Part shown: piece after piece, positions 1 through 6,075 of the stretch
How positions within the stretch are numbered: the first letter of the stretch is position 1
Layout of the letters: every line of letters begins with the position of its first letter
Source of the DNA: JAYTJL01 sp043731125
GTDB taxonomy: Bacteria > Patescibacteriota > Saccharimonadia > Saccharimonadales > UBA10212
Direction of reading: 5' to 3'
DNA: 10,920 nt
Assembly: GCA_043731125.1 (NCBI GenBank)
Contig: JAYTJL010000016.1
Location: 1 to 10,920 of the forward strand
Position numbers and translations under genes: made by a program
Notes under the pieces: generated by a model
The model's database searches: none
What the model was told of the DNA's origin: nothing
What the model saw: only the letters and a program-made list of their open reading frames with translations

Positions 1-202
1 CACTAGTTAGAATCTTCGCAACTTTAATTGTCCCACCCAAACGCTTAAAATTAATCTGCTCGAGCGGTACATCCAAGATAGCGTTGTCACCGTGGGGCCT
101 AACATGGTCAGCTCCATAGAGGCTTTCAAGCTCAGCTAGCCCAATAGCCGGTTGGCGACCAAGGACGCAGATTGTTACTGGCTGAAAGCCTGGAGCAGTC
201 AT
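1..202 (-). CDS. THUMP/TRM11-like RNA methyltransferase, N-terminal fragment
   Basis: This is the start of a minus-strand gene whose 3' part lies beyond the left edge; about 67 codons are visible from an ATG at 202. The peptide begins MTAPGFQPVTICVLGRQPAI and contains LAELESLYG and RLGGTIKVAKIL. That layout (a GRxP..GLAELESLYG opening followed by LGGTIKxAKIL) resembles the N-terminal domain of TRM11-like and UPF0020-type tRNA guanine-N2 methyltransferases. The catalytic Rossmann domain with its NPPY-type motif is not in view, so activity cannot be judged. The start is supported by a TATACT box 9 nt upstream and by the lack of a Shine-Dalgarno, which suggests a very short leader. It is divergent from the membrane protein gene at 258. 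The call rests on a short fragment and is moderate. Confidence 0.6.
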   Translation of the reverse strand, partial: MTAPGFQPVTICVLGRQPAIGLAELESLYGADHVRPHGDNAILDVPLEQINFKRLGGTIKVAKILTS

Positions 203-217
203 TATATAAACAGTATA
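203..217 (-). promoter_or_regulatory. -10 box and short leader of the left-edge methyltransferase
   Basis: On the minus strand TATACT (212-217) lies 9 nt before the ATG at 202. A transcript starting 6-8 nt after this box would have almost no leader. No clear -35 hexamer is seen. Confidence 0.4.
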
Positions 218-240
218 GAGGTTTTTTCTAGACTAACGGT

Positions 241-257
241 TATAATATTTTCTTAGA
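241..257 (+). promoter_or_regulatory. -10 box for the 258-3162 operon
   Basis: TATAAT (241-246) stands 11 nt before the GTG at 258. No convincing -35 box or Shine-Dalgarno is present. The layout implies a leader of about 5 nt and supports GTG 258 as the start. Confidence 0.5.
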
Positions 258-1328
258 GTGAACCCCCAACCAATGTCAAAACCATCACCTAAAGCATCCA
301 ACTGGAGGCTATATGTCACTTTGGCGACAATAGTTATCATGGCTGGCTTAATCTTTGGACTGCGCCAAGAGATAGGTGATGTGATAAGTGATTTGGGACG
401 AGTAAATGCTTTTGCTCTACTCATTATCATACCGATTGAAGTTCTCAATTACGACGCATATGTCAGGCTGTACCGAAGCTTTTTTGCGATTTTGAAAGAA
501 AAACTTAACTATTGGACGACTTATAAAATCTGCCTAGAAATGAATTTTGTAAACCACATCTTACCTAGTGGTGGAGTCAGTGGAATATCTTACTTTAGCC
601 TACGGATGAGAACTCAAGGCATAAGCACACCGAAATCAACCCTGGCACAAATGATGAAATTTCTCTTGCTGTTTGTTAGCTATCAGCCGATTTTAATTCT
701 AGGGCTGGTACTATTGGCTATAGGCGGGCACGTAAACAACCTCATACTTGTTGTGACTACAGCCATCATTACTGCGCTGGTTATTGGTACTGGTGCGGCA
801 ATATATATTCTCGAAAGTCGCTCTCGAATAAATAACTTCTTACTTAGTGCCACTAGGGTTATAAACCGCATTATTCATATTATCCGGCCGCATAAAAAAG
901 AGACTTTTAGTCTTGAAAAAGCCAAAAAATCATTCGATGAATTACATGAGAATTATAATGTCCTCAAGCAAAACTGGCGACAGTTGAAAAAACCGTTCTT
1001 TTTTACTATGGTTGCCAATGCAACAGAGGTAGCTGCTTTGTATATGGTTTATGTGGCGTTCGGAGAATTCGTCAACATCGGGGCGGTTATCTTAGCCTAC
1101 GCAGTTGCCAACTTTGCTGGGCTGATCTCAGTATTACCTGCAGGAATTGGCATTTATGAAGGGCTTATGACGGCTGTTTTGGTGGCATCTGGCATCCCCG
1201 CGGCGGTAACCATACCGGTCACAATTATGTACCGTGTGGTGATGATGACAATTCAACTTGGACCAGGTTATTATTTTTACCAAAAGGCACTGAAGGATGG
1301 AATTATTCCAGCCCAAATCAAAACATAA
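258..1328 (+). CDS. YbhN/AglD-like integral membrane protein (LPG synthase TM-domain family, UPF0104)
   Basis: A 356-residue polytopic membrane protein. Hydrophobic segments lie near residues 17-35, 50-65, 132-155, 160-185, 247-266, 274-294, 303-323 and 325-342. The soluble loop at about 208-245 is charged. Two family-type motifs are visible: NHILPSGGVSG near residues 99-109 and ISVLPAGIGIYEGLM near 290-304, which match the n.lLP..G and lsl.PgGlGv.E signatures of the lysylphosphatidylglycerol synthase transmembrane region (YbhN/AglD). Stand-alone members lack the aminoacyl-transferase domain and are often implicated in lipid or lipid-linked glycan handling at the membrane; the substrate here is unknown. 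GTG 258 is preferred because TATAAT is 11 nt upstream; ATG 273 is the alternative. It heads an operon, with xseA starting 8 nt after its stop. Confidence 0.8.
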   Translation: MNPQPMSKPSPKASNWRLYVTLATIVIMAGLIFGLRQEIGDVISDLGRVNAFALLIIIPIEVLNYDAYVRLYRSFFAILKEKLNYWTTYKICLEMNFVNHILPSGGVSGISYFSLRMRTQGISTPKSTLAQMMKFLLLFVSYQPILILGLVLLAIGGHVNNLILVVTTAIITALVIGTGAAIYILESRSRINNFLLSATRVINRIIHIIRPHKKETFSLEKAKKSFDELHENYNVLKQNWRQLKKPFFFTMVANATEVAALYMVYVAFGEFVNIGAVILAYAVANFAGLISVLPAGIGIYEGLMTAVLVASGIPAAVTIPVTIMYRVVMMTIQLGPGYYFYQKALKDGIIPAQIKT

Positions 1329-1336
1329 AAACAATC

Positions 1337-2455
1337 ATGGATAGACTGACAACACAGGAGTTCTCACCGACCGATTTTGTTGCTGTTTTCAACCAGACCA
1401 TAGACTTTGCCTATAACCAAGTAGTGTTAGTGGGTGAGTTGTCGAGTTATAGGGTTTCCCGGGGTAGGTGGGTGTACTTTGATTTGAAAGACGAATACTC
1501 AAGAGTGAGTTTTTTTGGCAGCGTACACGACCTACCGGGACCACTGGAAGACGGTATGATATTGCGCGCTATGGCAACACCGCGACTTCACCCTCAATTT
1601 GGTTTTAGTCTTAATTTTAGCCAATTAAACGTAGCAGGAACAGGTAGCCTCAAAAGAGCAGCTGACTTACTGACGATCAAACTTGAGCGAGAAGGACTGT
1701 TTGACCCAACACGCAAACGAACACTGCCAGCCTTCCCTGAAGTAGTCGCTTTGGTTAGTGCCAAGGGTTCGGCTGCTGAGTCGGATTTTTATAAAATAGC
1801 AAAGTTGCGATGGCCAAGTCTAGGACTTCATGCCGAAGATGCGCTGGTGCAAGGGGCGGAAGCACCTGAGTCGATAGTGGCGGCAATCGCTAGGGCAAAC
1901 CAACAAGTAACAGCTGAGGTAGTTGTAATTACTCGTGGAGGCGGTAGCGTCGAAGACTTAGCCGCGTTTAATGACGAAAGAGTTGTGCGGGCTATTGCAG
2001 CTAGCCGACTTCCGAGCGTAGTGGCTATTGGCCACGAGAAGGACTTTTCTCTTGCTGAGCTGGCGGCCGACGCTCGGGCGTCCACGCCGACAGATGCTGC
2101 CATGATGGTTACTGCTGACGCTGGCCACCAACTAGAGATACTCGCACATCTGGGCACTAACCTTGACCAGGATGTAAAATCAGCCCTAGATACCGCCTGG
2201 GAAGCTACTATTTTGATTAGAGAGTCTATAAAACAGCAAATTGTCACACTGTTAGAGTCCGAGACCCTACGCTTGAGGCTAAGAGCACAACTAGTGGCCG
2301 GCCTAGACCCGCTAAAACCACTCAAACAAGGCTATGCGTTAGTTTCTGTCTCCGGCAAAAGACTCTTTTCTGTTACAGGGGTAAATCAAGGCAACATCTT
2401 AGACGTTAGGTTGGCCGATGGTACAATTAACGCAAGCGTAGAAGGAATTAATTAA
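1337..2455 (+). CDS. xseA: exodeoxyribonuclease VII large subunit
   Basis: The catalytic subunit of exonuclease VII, which degrades single-stranded DNA to oligonucleotides in DNA repair. Residues 1-98 form the OB-fold (WVYFDLKDEYSRVSFFG near 45-61). The catalytic domain shows VALVSAKGSAAESDF (137-151), ITRGGGSVEDLAAFNDE (198-214) and VVAIGHEKDFSLAELAADAR (228-247) followed by ASTPTDAA. These carry the family's conserved Asp (about D150), Arg (R200), His (H233) and Asp (D236). The helical region at about 265-330 is short, and the C-terminus has the typical LKQGYALV. At 372 residues it is smaller than the usual 400-456, with the loss in the coiled-coil arm that normally docks XseB. The start is ATG 1337, and the 3' end overlaps xseB by one base (TAATG). 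Confidence 0.93.
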   Translation: MDRLTTQEFSPTDFVAVFNQTIDFAYNQVVLVGELSSYRVSRGRWVYFDLKDEYSRVSFFGSVHDLPGPLEDGMILRAMATPRLHPQFGFSLNFSQLNVAGTGSLKRAADLLTIKLEREGLFDPTRKRTLPAFPEVVALVSAKGSAAESDFYKIAKLRWPSLGLHAEDALVQGAEAPESIVAAIARANQQVTAEVVVITRGGGSVEDLAAFNDERVVRAIAASRLPSVVAIGHEKDFSLAELAADARASTPTDAAMMVTADAGHQLEILAHLGTNLDQDVKSALDTAWEATILIRESIKQQIVTLLESETLRLRLRAQLVAGLDPLKPLKQGYALVSVSGKRLFSVTGVNQGNILDVRLADGTINASVEGIN

Positions 2456-2667
2456 TGCCTAGCACTAAGCCAAAACCAAAATATAGAGACTTGAGTACAG
2501 CTCTCCAAGCAGAGCTAGAGTGGTTTGAGGGGTCTGAGCTTGATATTGATGAGGCGATATTGAGATATAAAAGAGCAGGCGAGCTCATAAAACAGATGCA
2601 ATCCTATCTTAATGTTGCTAAATGCGAATTTGAAAAAGATAGTAAACCAAAAAGCCAAAAACGCTAA
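2455..2667 (+). CDS. xseB: exodeoxyribonuclease VII small subunit
   Basis: A 70-residue helical protein whose core, LEWFEGSELDIDEAILRYKR followed by AGELIKQMQSYLNVAKCEFEK, matches the two-helix hairpin of XseB (family pattern L...v..LE.g.l.Le.al..ye.g..l...c...L..ae..v). Several XseB protomers bind the helical arm of XseA to form exonuclease VII and restrain its nuclease activity. The length is normal for the family. The ATG overlaps the xseA stop as TAATG, which implies translational coupling and balanced synthesis. The termini are rich in Lys and Pro. It is followed 6 nt later by the methyltransferase gene. Confidence 0.88.
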   Translation: MPSTKPKPKYRDLSTALQAELEWFEGSELDIDEAILRYKRAGELIKQMQSYLNVAKCEFEKDSKPKSQKR

Positions 2668-2673
2668 GCCAGA

Positions 2674-3162
2674 ATGACATATCTATGGATTATATTTAGT
2701 GTCGTTGCACTGCTGTTTGGGTTTGTACTGATATTCGGAGCACCGTATTTACCGACTCTCGCAGCCCAACAACGAATGGTCTTTGACACATTGAATCTTA
2801 AAAAAGGGCAGACATTCTATGACCTTGGTTGTGGAGACGGACGAATGCTACGAGCAGCGGCAAAAAAGGGATATTATGCCGTCGGCTATGAACTCAACCC
2901 ACTGTTGGCCGTGTGTGCTTGGTTGAGCACTAGGCGGTATCGAGGCCAAGTTAGGGTGGTGTGTGGAAATTTTTGGAAAGCCGACATATCACAAGCGGAT
3001 GCTATTTTTGTATTTTTGCTAGACCGTTTTATGCCGAAACTGGACCGTTATATTGCTTCGCAGCATAGCAGTGGAGAGCTGAAGGTTGTTAGCTATACTT
3101 TTGCTATACCAGGAAAAAAACTGGTCGTCAAAAACGGGCCTATATATCTGTACAAATATTGA
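2674..3162 (+). CDS. membrane-anchored class I SAM methyltransferase, FAM173/ATPSCKMT-like
   Basis: A 162-residue protein with one N-terminal membrane helix (about residues 3-23), then PYLPT (24-28), a class I SAM motif DLGCGDGR (50-57), the motif II acid in YELNP (72-76), GNFWKADIS (98-106), FLLDRFMPKL (114-123), VVSYTFAIPG (138-147) and a C-terminal IYLYKY. This order (one TM helix, PYxPT, D-G-GDGR, ELNP, FWKxDLS, M..L, then an R/Y.F..P strand) resembles the FAM173 family, which contains the mitochondrial lysine methyltransferases that modify ATP synthase subunit c and the ADP/ATP carrier. In a bacterium the substrate is unknown; a lysine in a membrane protein such as the F-type c subunit is an inference. 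Start ATG 2674 lies 6 nt after xseB, so it is the last gene of the operon. Confidence 0.72.
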   Translation: MTYLWIIFSVVALLFGFVLIFGAPYLPTLAAQQRMVFDTLNLKKGQTFYDLGCGDGRMLRAAAKKGYYAVGYELNPLLAVCAWLSTRRYRGQVRVVCGNFWKADISQADAIFVFLLDRFMPKLDRYIASQHSSGELKVVSYTFAIPGKKLVVKNGPIYLYKY

Positions 3163-3171
3163 AAATTCATT

Positions 3172-3184
3172 TAACATAAGTAGT
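3172..3184 (+). promoter_or_regulatory. possible -10 box of the 3185 gene
   Basis: TAACAT (3172-3177) ends 7 nt before ATG 3185, a spacing like the presumed leaderless starts elsewhere here. The box is weak and no -35 is evident. Confidence 0.25.
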
Positions 3185-3859
3185 ATGCGTGTTCGAACAC
3201 AAGGTGGGTCAATTGCCTCAGTAGCCGTGATTGGGTTGCTTGGATTGGCTTTGTTTGGAGCGCTTGGTTTTGGCTTTTGGGCCAATCAGGGCAAAGCCGA
3301 CTATCAGAACAACTTTGACACCAAAGTAGCATCTTCAGTAAGTGAGGCACTGGCCAAACAAGAGGAAGAGCTAGGGCAGAAGTATAACGATGAAGCCAAA
3401 AAGCCTAACAAAACCTTTAAAGGCCCGGTTACTTACGGAAGTATTGTCTTTGAATACCCCAAGACCTGGAGCGCTTACGTAGATCTGTCCAGCAGCTCAC
3501 AGCCAATTAACGCCTACTTCCATCCCAATGAAGTACCGGGAGTTAGCGGACAGAGTGACATTAATTACGCACTTCGTGTAGAGTTAGTCGACAATGTCTA
3601 TTCACAAGTAATTCAGGAACTAAGCACAGGGCTCAAGGAAGGTAGTGTAACTGCCAATGCATTCGTGCCAGAAAAGCTTAAGTCAATTCCAAATGTACAG
3701 CCAGGAACGCGCTTCGATGGTGCGATAGAGGATAAAGTTGATGGAGCTATGGTGGCCATTCAAACAAGGGACAAGACACTCAAGATATACACTCAATCAA
3801 AGGATTACCTCAATGATTTTAACAACGTTGTACTTCCTAGTCTTACATTCGCGCCCTAA
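3185..3859 (+). CDS. membrane-anchored extracytoplasmic protein of unknown function
   Basis: A 224-residue protein read from ATG 3185. It has a short basic N-terminus (MRVRTQGG) and one hydrophobic segment at about residues 10-30. A charged linker, predicted helical (about 36-75, KVASSVSEALAKQEEELGQK), leads into a soluble domain (about 80-224) with IVFEYPKTWSAYVDLSSSS and a C-terminal VVLPSLTFAP. A YPxxW near the start of a beta-rich domain recalls PsbP-like extracytoplasmic folds, but the match is weak. Positive-inside topology places the bulk outside the membrane. An in-frame ATG at 3086 would add 33 residues inside the upstream methyltransferase and disrupt the signal-anchor layout, so 3185 is preferred. 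There is no lipobox cysteine. Function is not recognised. Confidence 0.7.
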   Translation: MRVRTQGGSIASVAVIGLLGLALFGALGFGFWANQGKADYQNNFDTKVASSVSEALAKQEEELGQKYNDEAKKPNKTFKGPVTYGSIVFEYPKTWSAYVDLSSSSQPINAYFHPNEVPGVSGQSDINYALRVELVDNVYSQVIQELSTGLKEGSVTANAFVPEKLKSIPNVQPGTRFDGAIEDKVDGAMVAIQTRDKTLKIYTQSKDYLNDFNNVVLPSLTFAP

Positions 3860-3863
3860 GAGT

Positions 3864-3872
3864 TGCTAGAAT
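3864..3872 (+). promoter_or_regulatory. extended -10 promoter of the pseudo-kinase/receiver pair
   Basis: TGCTAGAAT (3864-3872) is an extended -10 element (TG-n-TAGAAT). A weak TTACAT at 3843-3848 sits about 18 nt upstream. The predicted transcript starts near 3879 and would carry the AGGAGGGT ribosome-binding site at 3891-3898. Confidence 0.45.
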
Positions 3873-3905
3873 TAAAGGCAGGAAGAAAACAGGAGGGTAG
3901 AAAAT

Positions 3906-4649
3906 ATAAAAAGGCCATCAGCCAGAGAGGCTGAAGAGATTGCTGAGAAAAGGGCACTGCTCGCTGCACTAAGCGACGATCTTATTTTGCCCTTTTTGCA
4001 GATACGCTCAACTCTGGAGCTGTTTGACGTAGAAAAATACGCAAGAAAAATCGCACCAGAAAGAGCGGAGTCAATATTGCTATCAGTAGAATCTGGCCTG
4101 CAGCTTTTGCAGGCCTACCGACTAGCACTAGCCAGCGGTAGTACTGAATCCCTACAATTAGAACCAGTAGCTGTAGGAGCTGTGTTGCATGATGTTGCTC
4201 ACCAGCTTGACCCTTACGCCAAGCAGTACTCCACCAACCTACAAATAGACGTGCGTGGGCGGCTCAAGCCAGTACTAGCTCATCGTCCCAGTCTGGTGGC
4301 TGCCATACAAGTTCTGAGTGCCAGTCTTATTCGTGCCCAAAACGCTGAATCACAACAAAAATCCTATACTATTTTGCTGGCAGCTCATAAAAACGGCGAA
4401 AGTGGTATTGCTGCTGGCGTATTTTCTGACGTTGCAGGGCTGTCCGACAAAACTTTGCGTAGCGCTCGGGCTTTAGTAGGTAAAGCCCGCCAACCGTTGC
4501 CTAATTTGCCGAGTGGAGCGGCCAGTGGAGTGTTGATTGCTGACATGCTATGCGCTGCTATGTGGGCGCCGCTTAGGGCTTCTGCGCACCGTGGCATGAA
4601 CGGTCTTTCTACCTCTGTTCCATCTAGCAAACAACTCAACTTCGTCTAA
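3906..4649 (+). CDS. degenerate histidine kinase (HisKA plus HATPase-like), apparent ATA start
   Basis: About 247 residues. The frame is open well upstream of the first ordinary start (TTG 3987, which has no ribosome-binding site). The only start-like codon at a proper distance from the very strong AGGAGGGT (3891-3898) is ATA 3906. From there the protein shows LLAALSDDLILPFLQI (about 18-33), aligning with the kinase dimerisation motif (F/L)LAxxSHELRTPL but with the phospho-accepting His replaced by Asp (D24) and Glu by D25. Next come LEPVAVGAVLHDVAHQLDP and HRPSLVAAIQVLSASLIRAQ, matching the HATPase N-box region with the Mg-binding Asn replaced (probably by Arg). A decayed G-box (SGAASGVLIADML) and Gx-F-like end follow. 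I infer a kinase fold without kinase activity. It overlaps the receiver gene by one base (TAATG), so the two are coupled. Confidence 0.62.
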   Translation: MKRPSAREAEEIAEKRALLAALSDDLILPFLQIRSTLELFDVEKYARKIAPERAESILLSVESGLQLLQAYRLALASGSTESLQLEPVAVGAVLHDVAHQLDPYAKQYSTNLQIDVRGRLKPVLAHRPSLVAAIQVLSASLIRAQNAESQQKSYTILLAAHKNGESGIAAGVFSDVAGLSDKTLRSARALVGKARQPLPNLPSGAASGVLIADMLCAAMWAPLRASAHRGMNGLSTSVPSSKQLNFV

Positions 4650-5032
4650 TGGCAAAAGTACTACTTCTTGAGTCTGACGCCGTACTAGCAAAGTCAGTGA
4701 TAAATTTTTTGACTCGGCGAGGTCATAGGACTATGTGGCGACCAGACCCCCAGGGTGCCATAAATACTGCTGACAGATTGCACCCAGAAGTTGTGGTGCT
4801 AGATTTGTCGCTTGGGTCGCATAATGGCATTGAATTTTTATATGAATTTCGCAGTTATCCCGAGTGGCTAAATATACCGGTGATTCTATATAATACGCAC
4901 GGCCAGCAAGAGGTAGAAGGCTTGGAGGGTGCTTTTACAGAATTGGGGGTTAAGGCAATATTGTACAAACCAATAACCACTCTTTCTCAGCTCGCCGACA
5001 AGATCCAACTGCTTGCCCCAGCCCCGGCATGA
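4649..5032 (+). CDS. single-domain response regulator (CheY-like receiver)
   Basis: 127 residues forming only a receiver domain. The acidic pocket is E8/D10 (VLLLESD), the phospho-acceptor is D52 (VVVLDLSLG) and the conserved lysine is K107 in ILYKP. The switch Thr/Ser at the end of strand 4 is Asn (N82 in VILYNTHG), followed by T83, which may alter the output. There is no DNA-binding or enzymatic output domain, so it probably acts by protein-protein contact. Its start overlaps the stop of the degenerate kinase gene, so the pair is likely made together. Because the partner lacks the phospho-accepting His, the phosphodonor may be another kinase, a small molecule, or none. The stop is TGA, evidence for the standard code. 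Confidence 0.85.
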   Translation: MAKVLLLESDAVLAKSVINFLTRRGHRTMWRPDPQGAINTADRLHPEVVVLDLSLGSHNGIEFLYEFRSYPEWLNIPVILYNTHGQQEVEGLEGAFTELGVKAILYKPITTLSQLADKIQLLAPAPA

Positions 5033-5040
5033 GAGGTCAA

Positions 5041-5158
5041 ATGTTCAATGTTCAATGTTCAATAGTCAATGAATTATCAATGCAGCAATCATTCAATGCA
5101 TTAATGCATTGGCAATTCATTCATTCATTGAGCATTGATACTTGTGAATTGAGCATTG
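5041..5158. repeat. heptamer array and large imperfect inverted repeat upstream of recO
   Basis: Three exact copies of ATGTTCA (5041-5061) and a diverged fourth (5062-5068) form a 7-nt-period array. On the far side ATTGAGCATTG occurs twice (5127-5137 and 5148-5158), 21 nt apart (three times 7). CAATGTTCAAT on the left and ATTGAGCATTG on the right are inverted copies with one G:T-compatible difference. The left copy at 5046-5056 and the right copy at 5148-5158 are almost equidistant from a central perfect palindrome at 5094-5111. The region carries no gene and lies between the receiver stop and recO. Confidence 0.75.
5094..5111. repeat. perfect 18-bp palindrome CAATGCATTAATGCATTG
   Basis: The 18 bases are identical on both strands, with the axis between 5102 and 5103, at the centre of the larger inverted repeat. 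It could be a dimeric-protein binding site or the tip of a cruciform or RNA hairpin. No known operator is recognised. Confidence 0.8.
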
Positions 5159-5162
5159 CATT

Positions 5163-5870
5163 ATGAACAAGTTCACAACCGACGCTATTATTATTGCTCG
5201 CACCGACTATGGCGACGCCGACAGAATCTACACATTTATTACCTCAGACCATGGCAAAGTGCAGGGCATAGCCAAAGGAGTTAAAAAACCAAAGAGCCGG
5301 CTAGCTGGTGGTCTTCAGCTATTTAGCGTTTGTCACATAACATTTCTAGTCGGCAGGGGTGAAATTAACACTGTGATGTCTACTCAGCTAGCAAAACAGT
5401 ACAAGGCAATCACCAAAGACTTACTCGCAACTGACGCAGGCTATGAAATGTTAAACATTGTTTCCAAACTAACCCACGAGGTACCCGAAGATGCCCACTT
5501 TGCACTGTTGCAAGCTGGTCTGGAGGCGTTGGACGCACATTCAACAGACGTTCGTCTTGCGCGTCTGTGGTTCTTGATGCATTTTTTACAACTGGGCGGT
5601 CATGCCCCTAATTTTGAGACAGACAACGCCGGTAATAGTCTGGAGGCAAGCAAGAAATACTTATTCGACGCCGATGCCATGCAGTTTGTGCCCGCTCAAA
5701 ATATAGATACTGCTCTAGACTCAAACCATATAAAACTACTCCGACTGTCTGGCAGCCTGAGGGCAGCCGGTTCACTCTATAAAATCAAAGATCCAGGCAA
5801 GTTACTGCCAGGTGTAGAAGACGTGCTTAAAGAGGCATTTGTGGCGGTTCACCGCTTTCAACTTCAGTAA
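5163..5870 (+). CDS. recO: DNA repair protein RecO
   Basis: RecO acts in RecFOR recombinational repair, loading RecA onto SSB-coated single-stranded gaps and annealing DNA. This 235-residue protein has the N-terminal OB-fold (about 1-80) with the signatures TTDAIIIARTDYGDADRIYT and HGKVQGIAKGVKKPKSRLAG (30-49), and GRGEINTVMSTQL near 64-76. The helical C-terminal domain includes LGGHAPNFETD near 144-154. The four cysteines of the zinc finger in many RecO proteins are absent from 144-180, as in some other RecO lineages. ATG 5163 follows directly on the repeat region, with no clear Shine-Dalgarno. The 3' end overlaps the convergent small gene by 44 bases. Confidence 0.88.
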   Translation: MNKFTTDAIIIARTDYGDADRIYTFITSDHGKVQGIAKGVKKPKSRLAGGLQLFSVCHITFLVGRGEINTVMSTQLAKQYKAITKDLLATDAGYEMLNIVSKLTHEVPEDAHFALLQAGLEALDAHSTDVRLARLWFLMHFLQLGGHAPNFETDNAGNSLEASKKYLFDADAMQFVPAQNIDTALDSNHIKLLRLSGSLRAAGSLYKIKDPGKLLPGVEDVLKEAFVAVHRFQLQ

Positions 5871-6021
5871 CTGGACTGCTAGGTGTTTCGACAGCAGGAG
5901 TCGGTTTAACTTCTACCACGTGAACGGTAGCTAGCCCAAGACTTGCCTGGTGATTAAAAAATCTATTAACCACCATTTCTTCAAGATTTATTCTTCCGTT
6001 GGGTAGTCTGGGGAGTTCCAT
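5827..6021 (-). CDS. small hypothetical protein, convergent with recO and divergent from glyS
   Basis: A 64-residue protein beginning MELPRLPNGRINLEEMVVNR and ending in a Pro/Glu/Val-rich, probably disordered tail (about 38-64). It fills the otherwise empty recO-glyS gap. A perfect TATAAT on the minus strand (6033-6038) sits 11 nt before its ATG, the same layout as the promoters of glyS and the 258 gene. That is the main reason for accepting it. Its last 44 bases overlap the recO 3' end. There are no membrane segments or cysteines and I recognise no family. Confidence 0.5.
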   Translation of the reverse strand: MELPRLPNGRINLEEMVVNRFFNHQASLGLATVHVVEVKPTPAVETPSSPVTEVESGEPPQMPL

Positions 6022-6032
6022 GCTAATGATTT

Positions 6033-6038
6033 ATTATA
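6033..6038 (-). promoter_or_regulatory. -10 box of the small minus-strand gene
   Basis: TATAAT on the minus strand, 11 nt upstream of ATG 6021. It lies 19 bp from the opposing glyS -10 box, so each promoter's -35 region overlaps the other's -10. Confidence 0.5.
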
Positions 6039-6057
6039 CCAACCCTGAAAATTCCGA

Positions 6058-6063
6058 TATAAT
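6058..6063 (+). promoter_or_regulatory. -10 box of glyS
   Basis: TATAAT ends 12 nt before ATG 6076. No -35 consensus and no Shine-Dalgarno are present, suggesting a leader of only about 5-6 nt. Confidence 0.5.
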
Positions 6064-6075
6064 CTGTAACCATAG

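Noticed and set aside
1828..2325. 165-codon open frame antisense to xseA
   Set aside because: It lies wholly inside a clearly conserved xseA, has a low-complexity Ser/Ala-rich composition and no promoter or ribosome-binding site.
3086..3184. Upstream ATG 3086 as the start of the membrane-anchored protein
   Set aside because: It would overlap the end of the methyltransferase by 77 bases and put a non-signal-like peptide before a normal signal-anchor; ATG 3185 has a -10-like box close upstream.
4649..5032. Alternative genetic code (TGA as Gly, as in Gracilibacteria/SR1)
   Set aside because: TGA serves as a clear stop here and at 3160-3162, and no conserved gene contains an in-frame TGA at a glycine position.
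5041..5160. CRISPR-like array
   Set aside because: The units are 7-11 nt with no unique spacers of constant length and no cas genes nearby.
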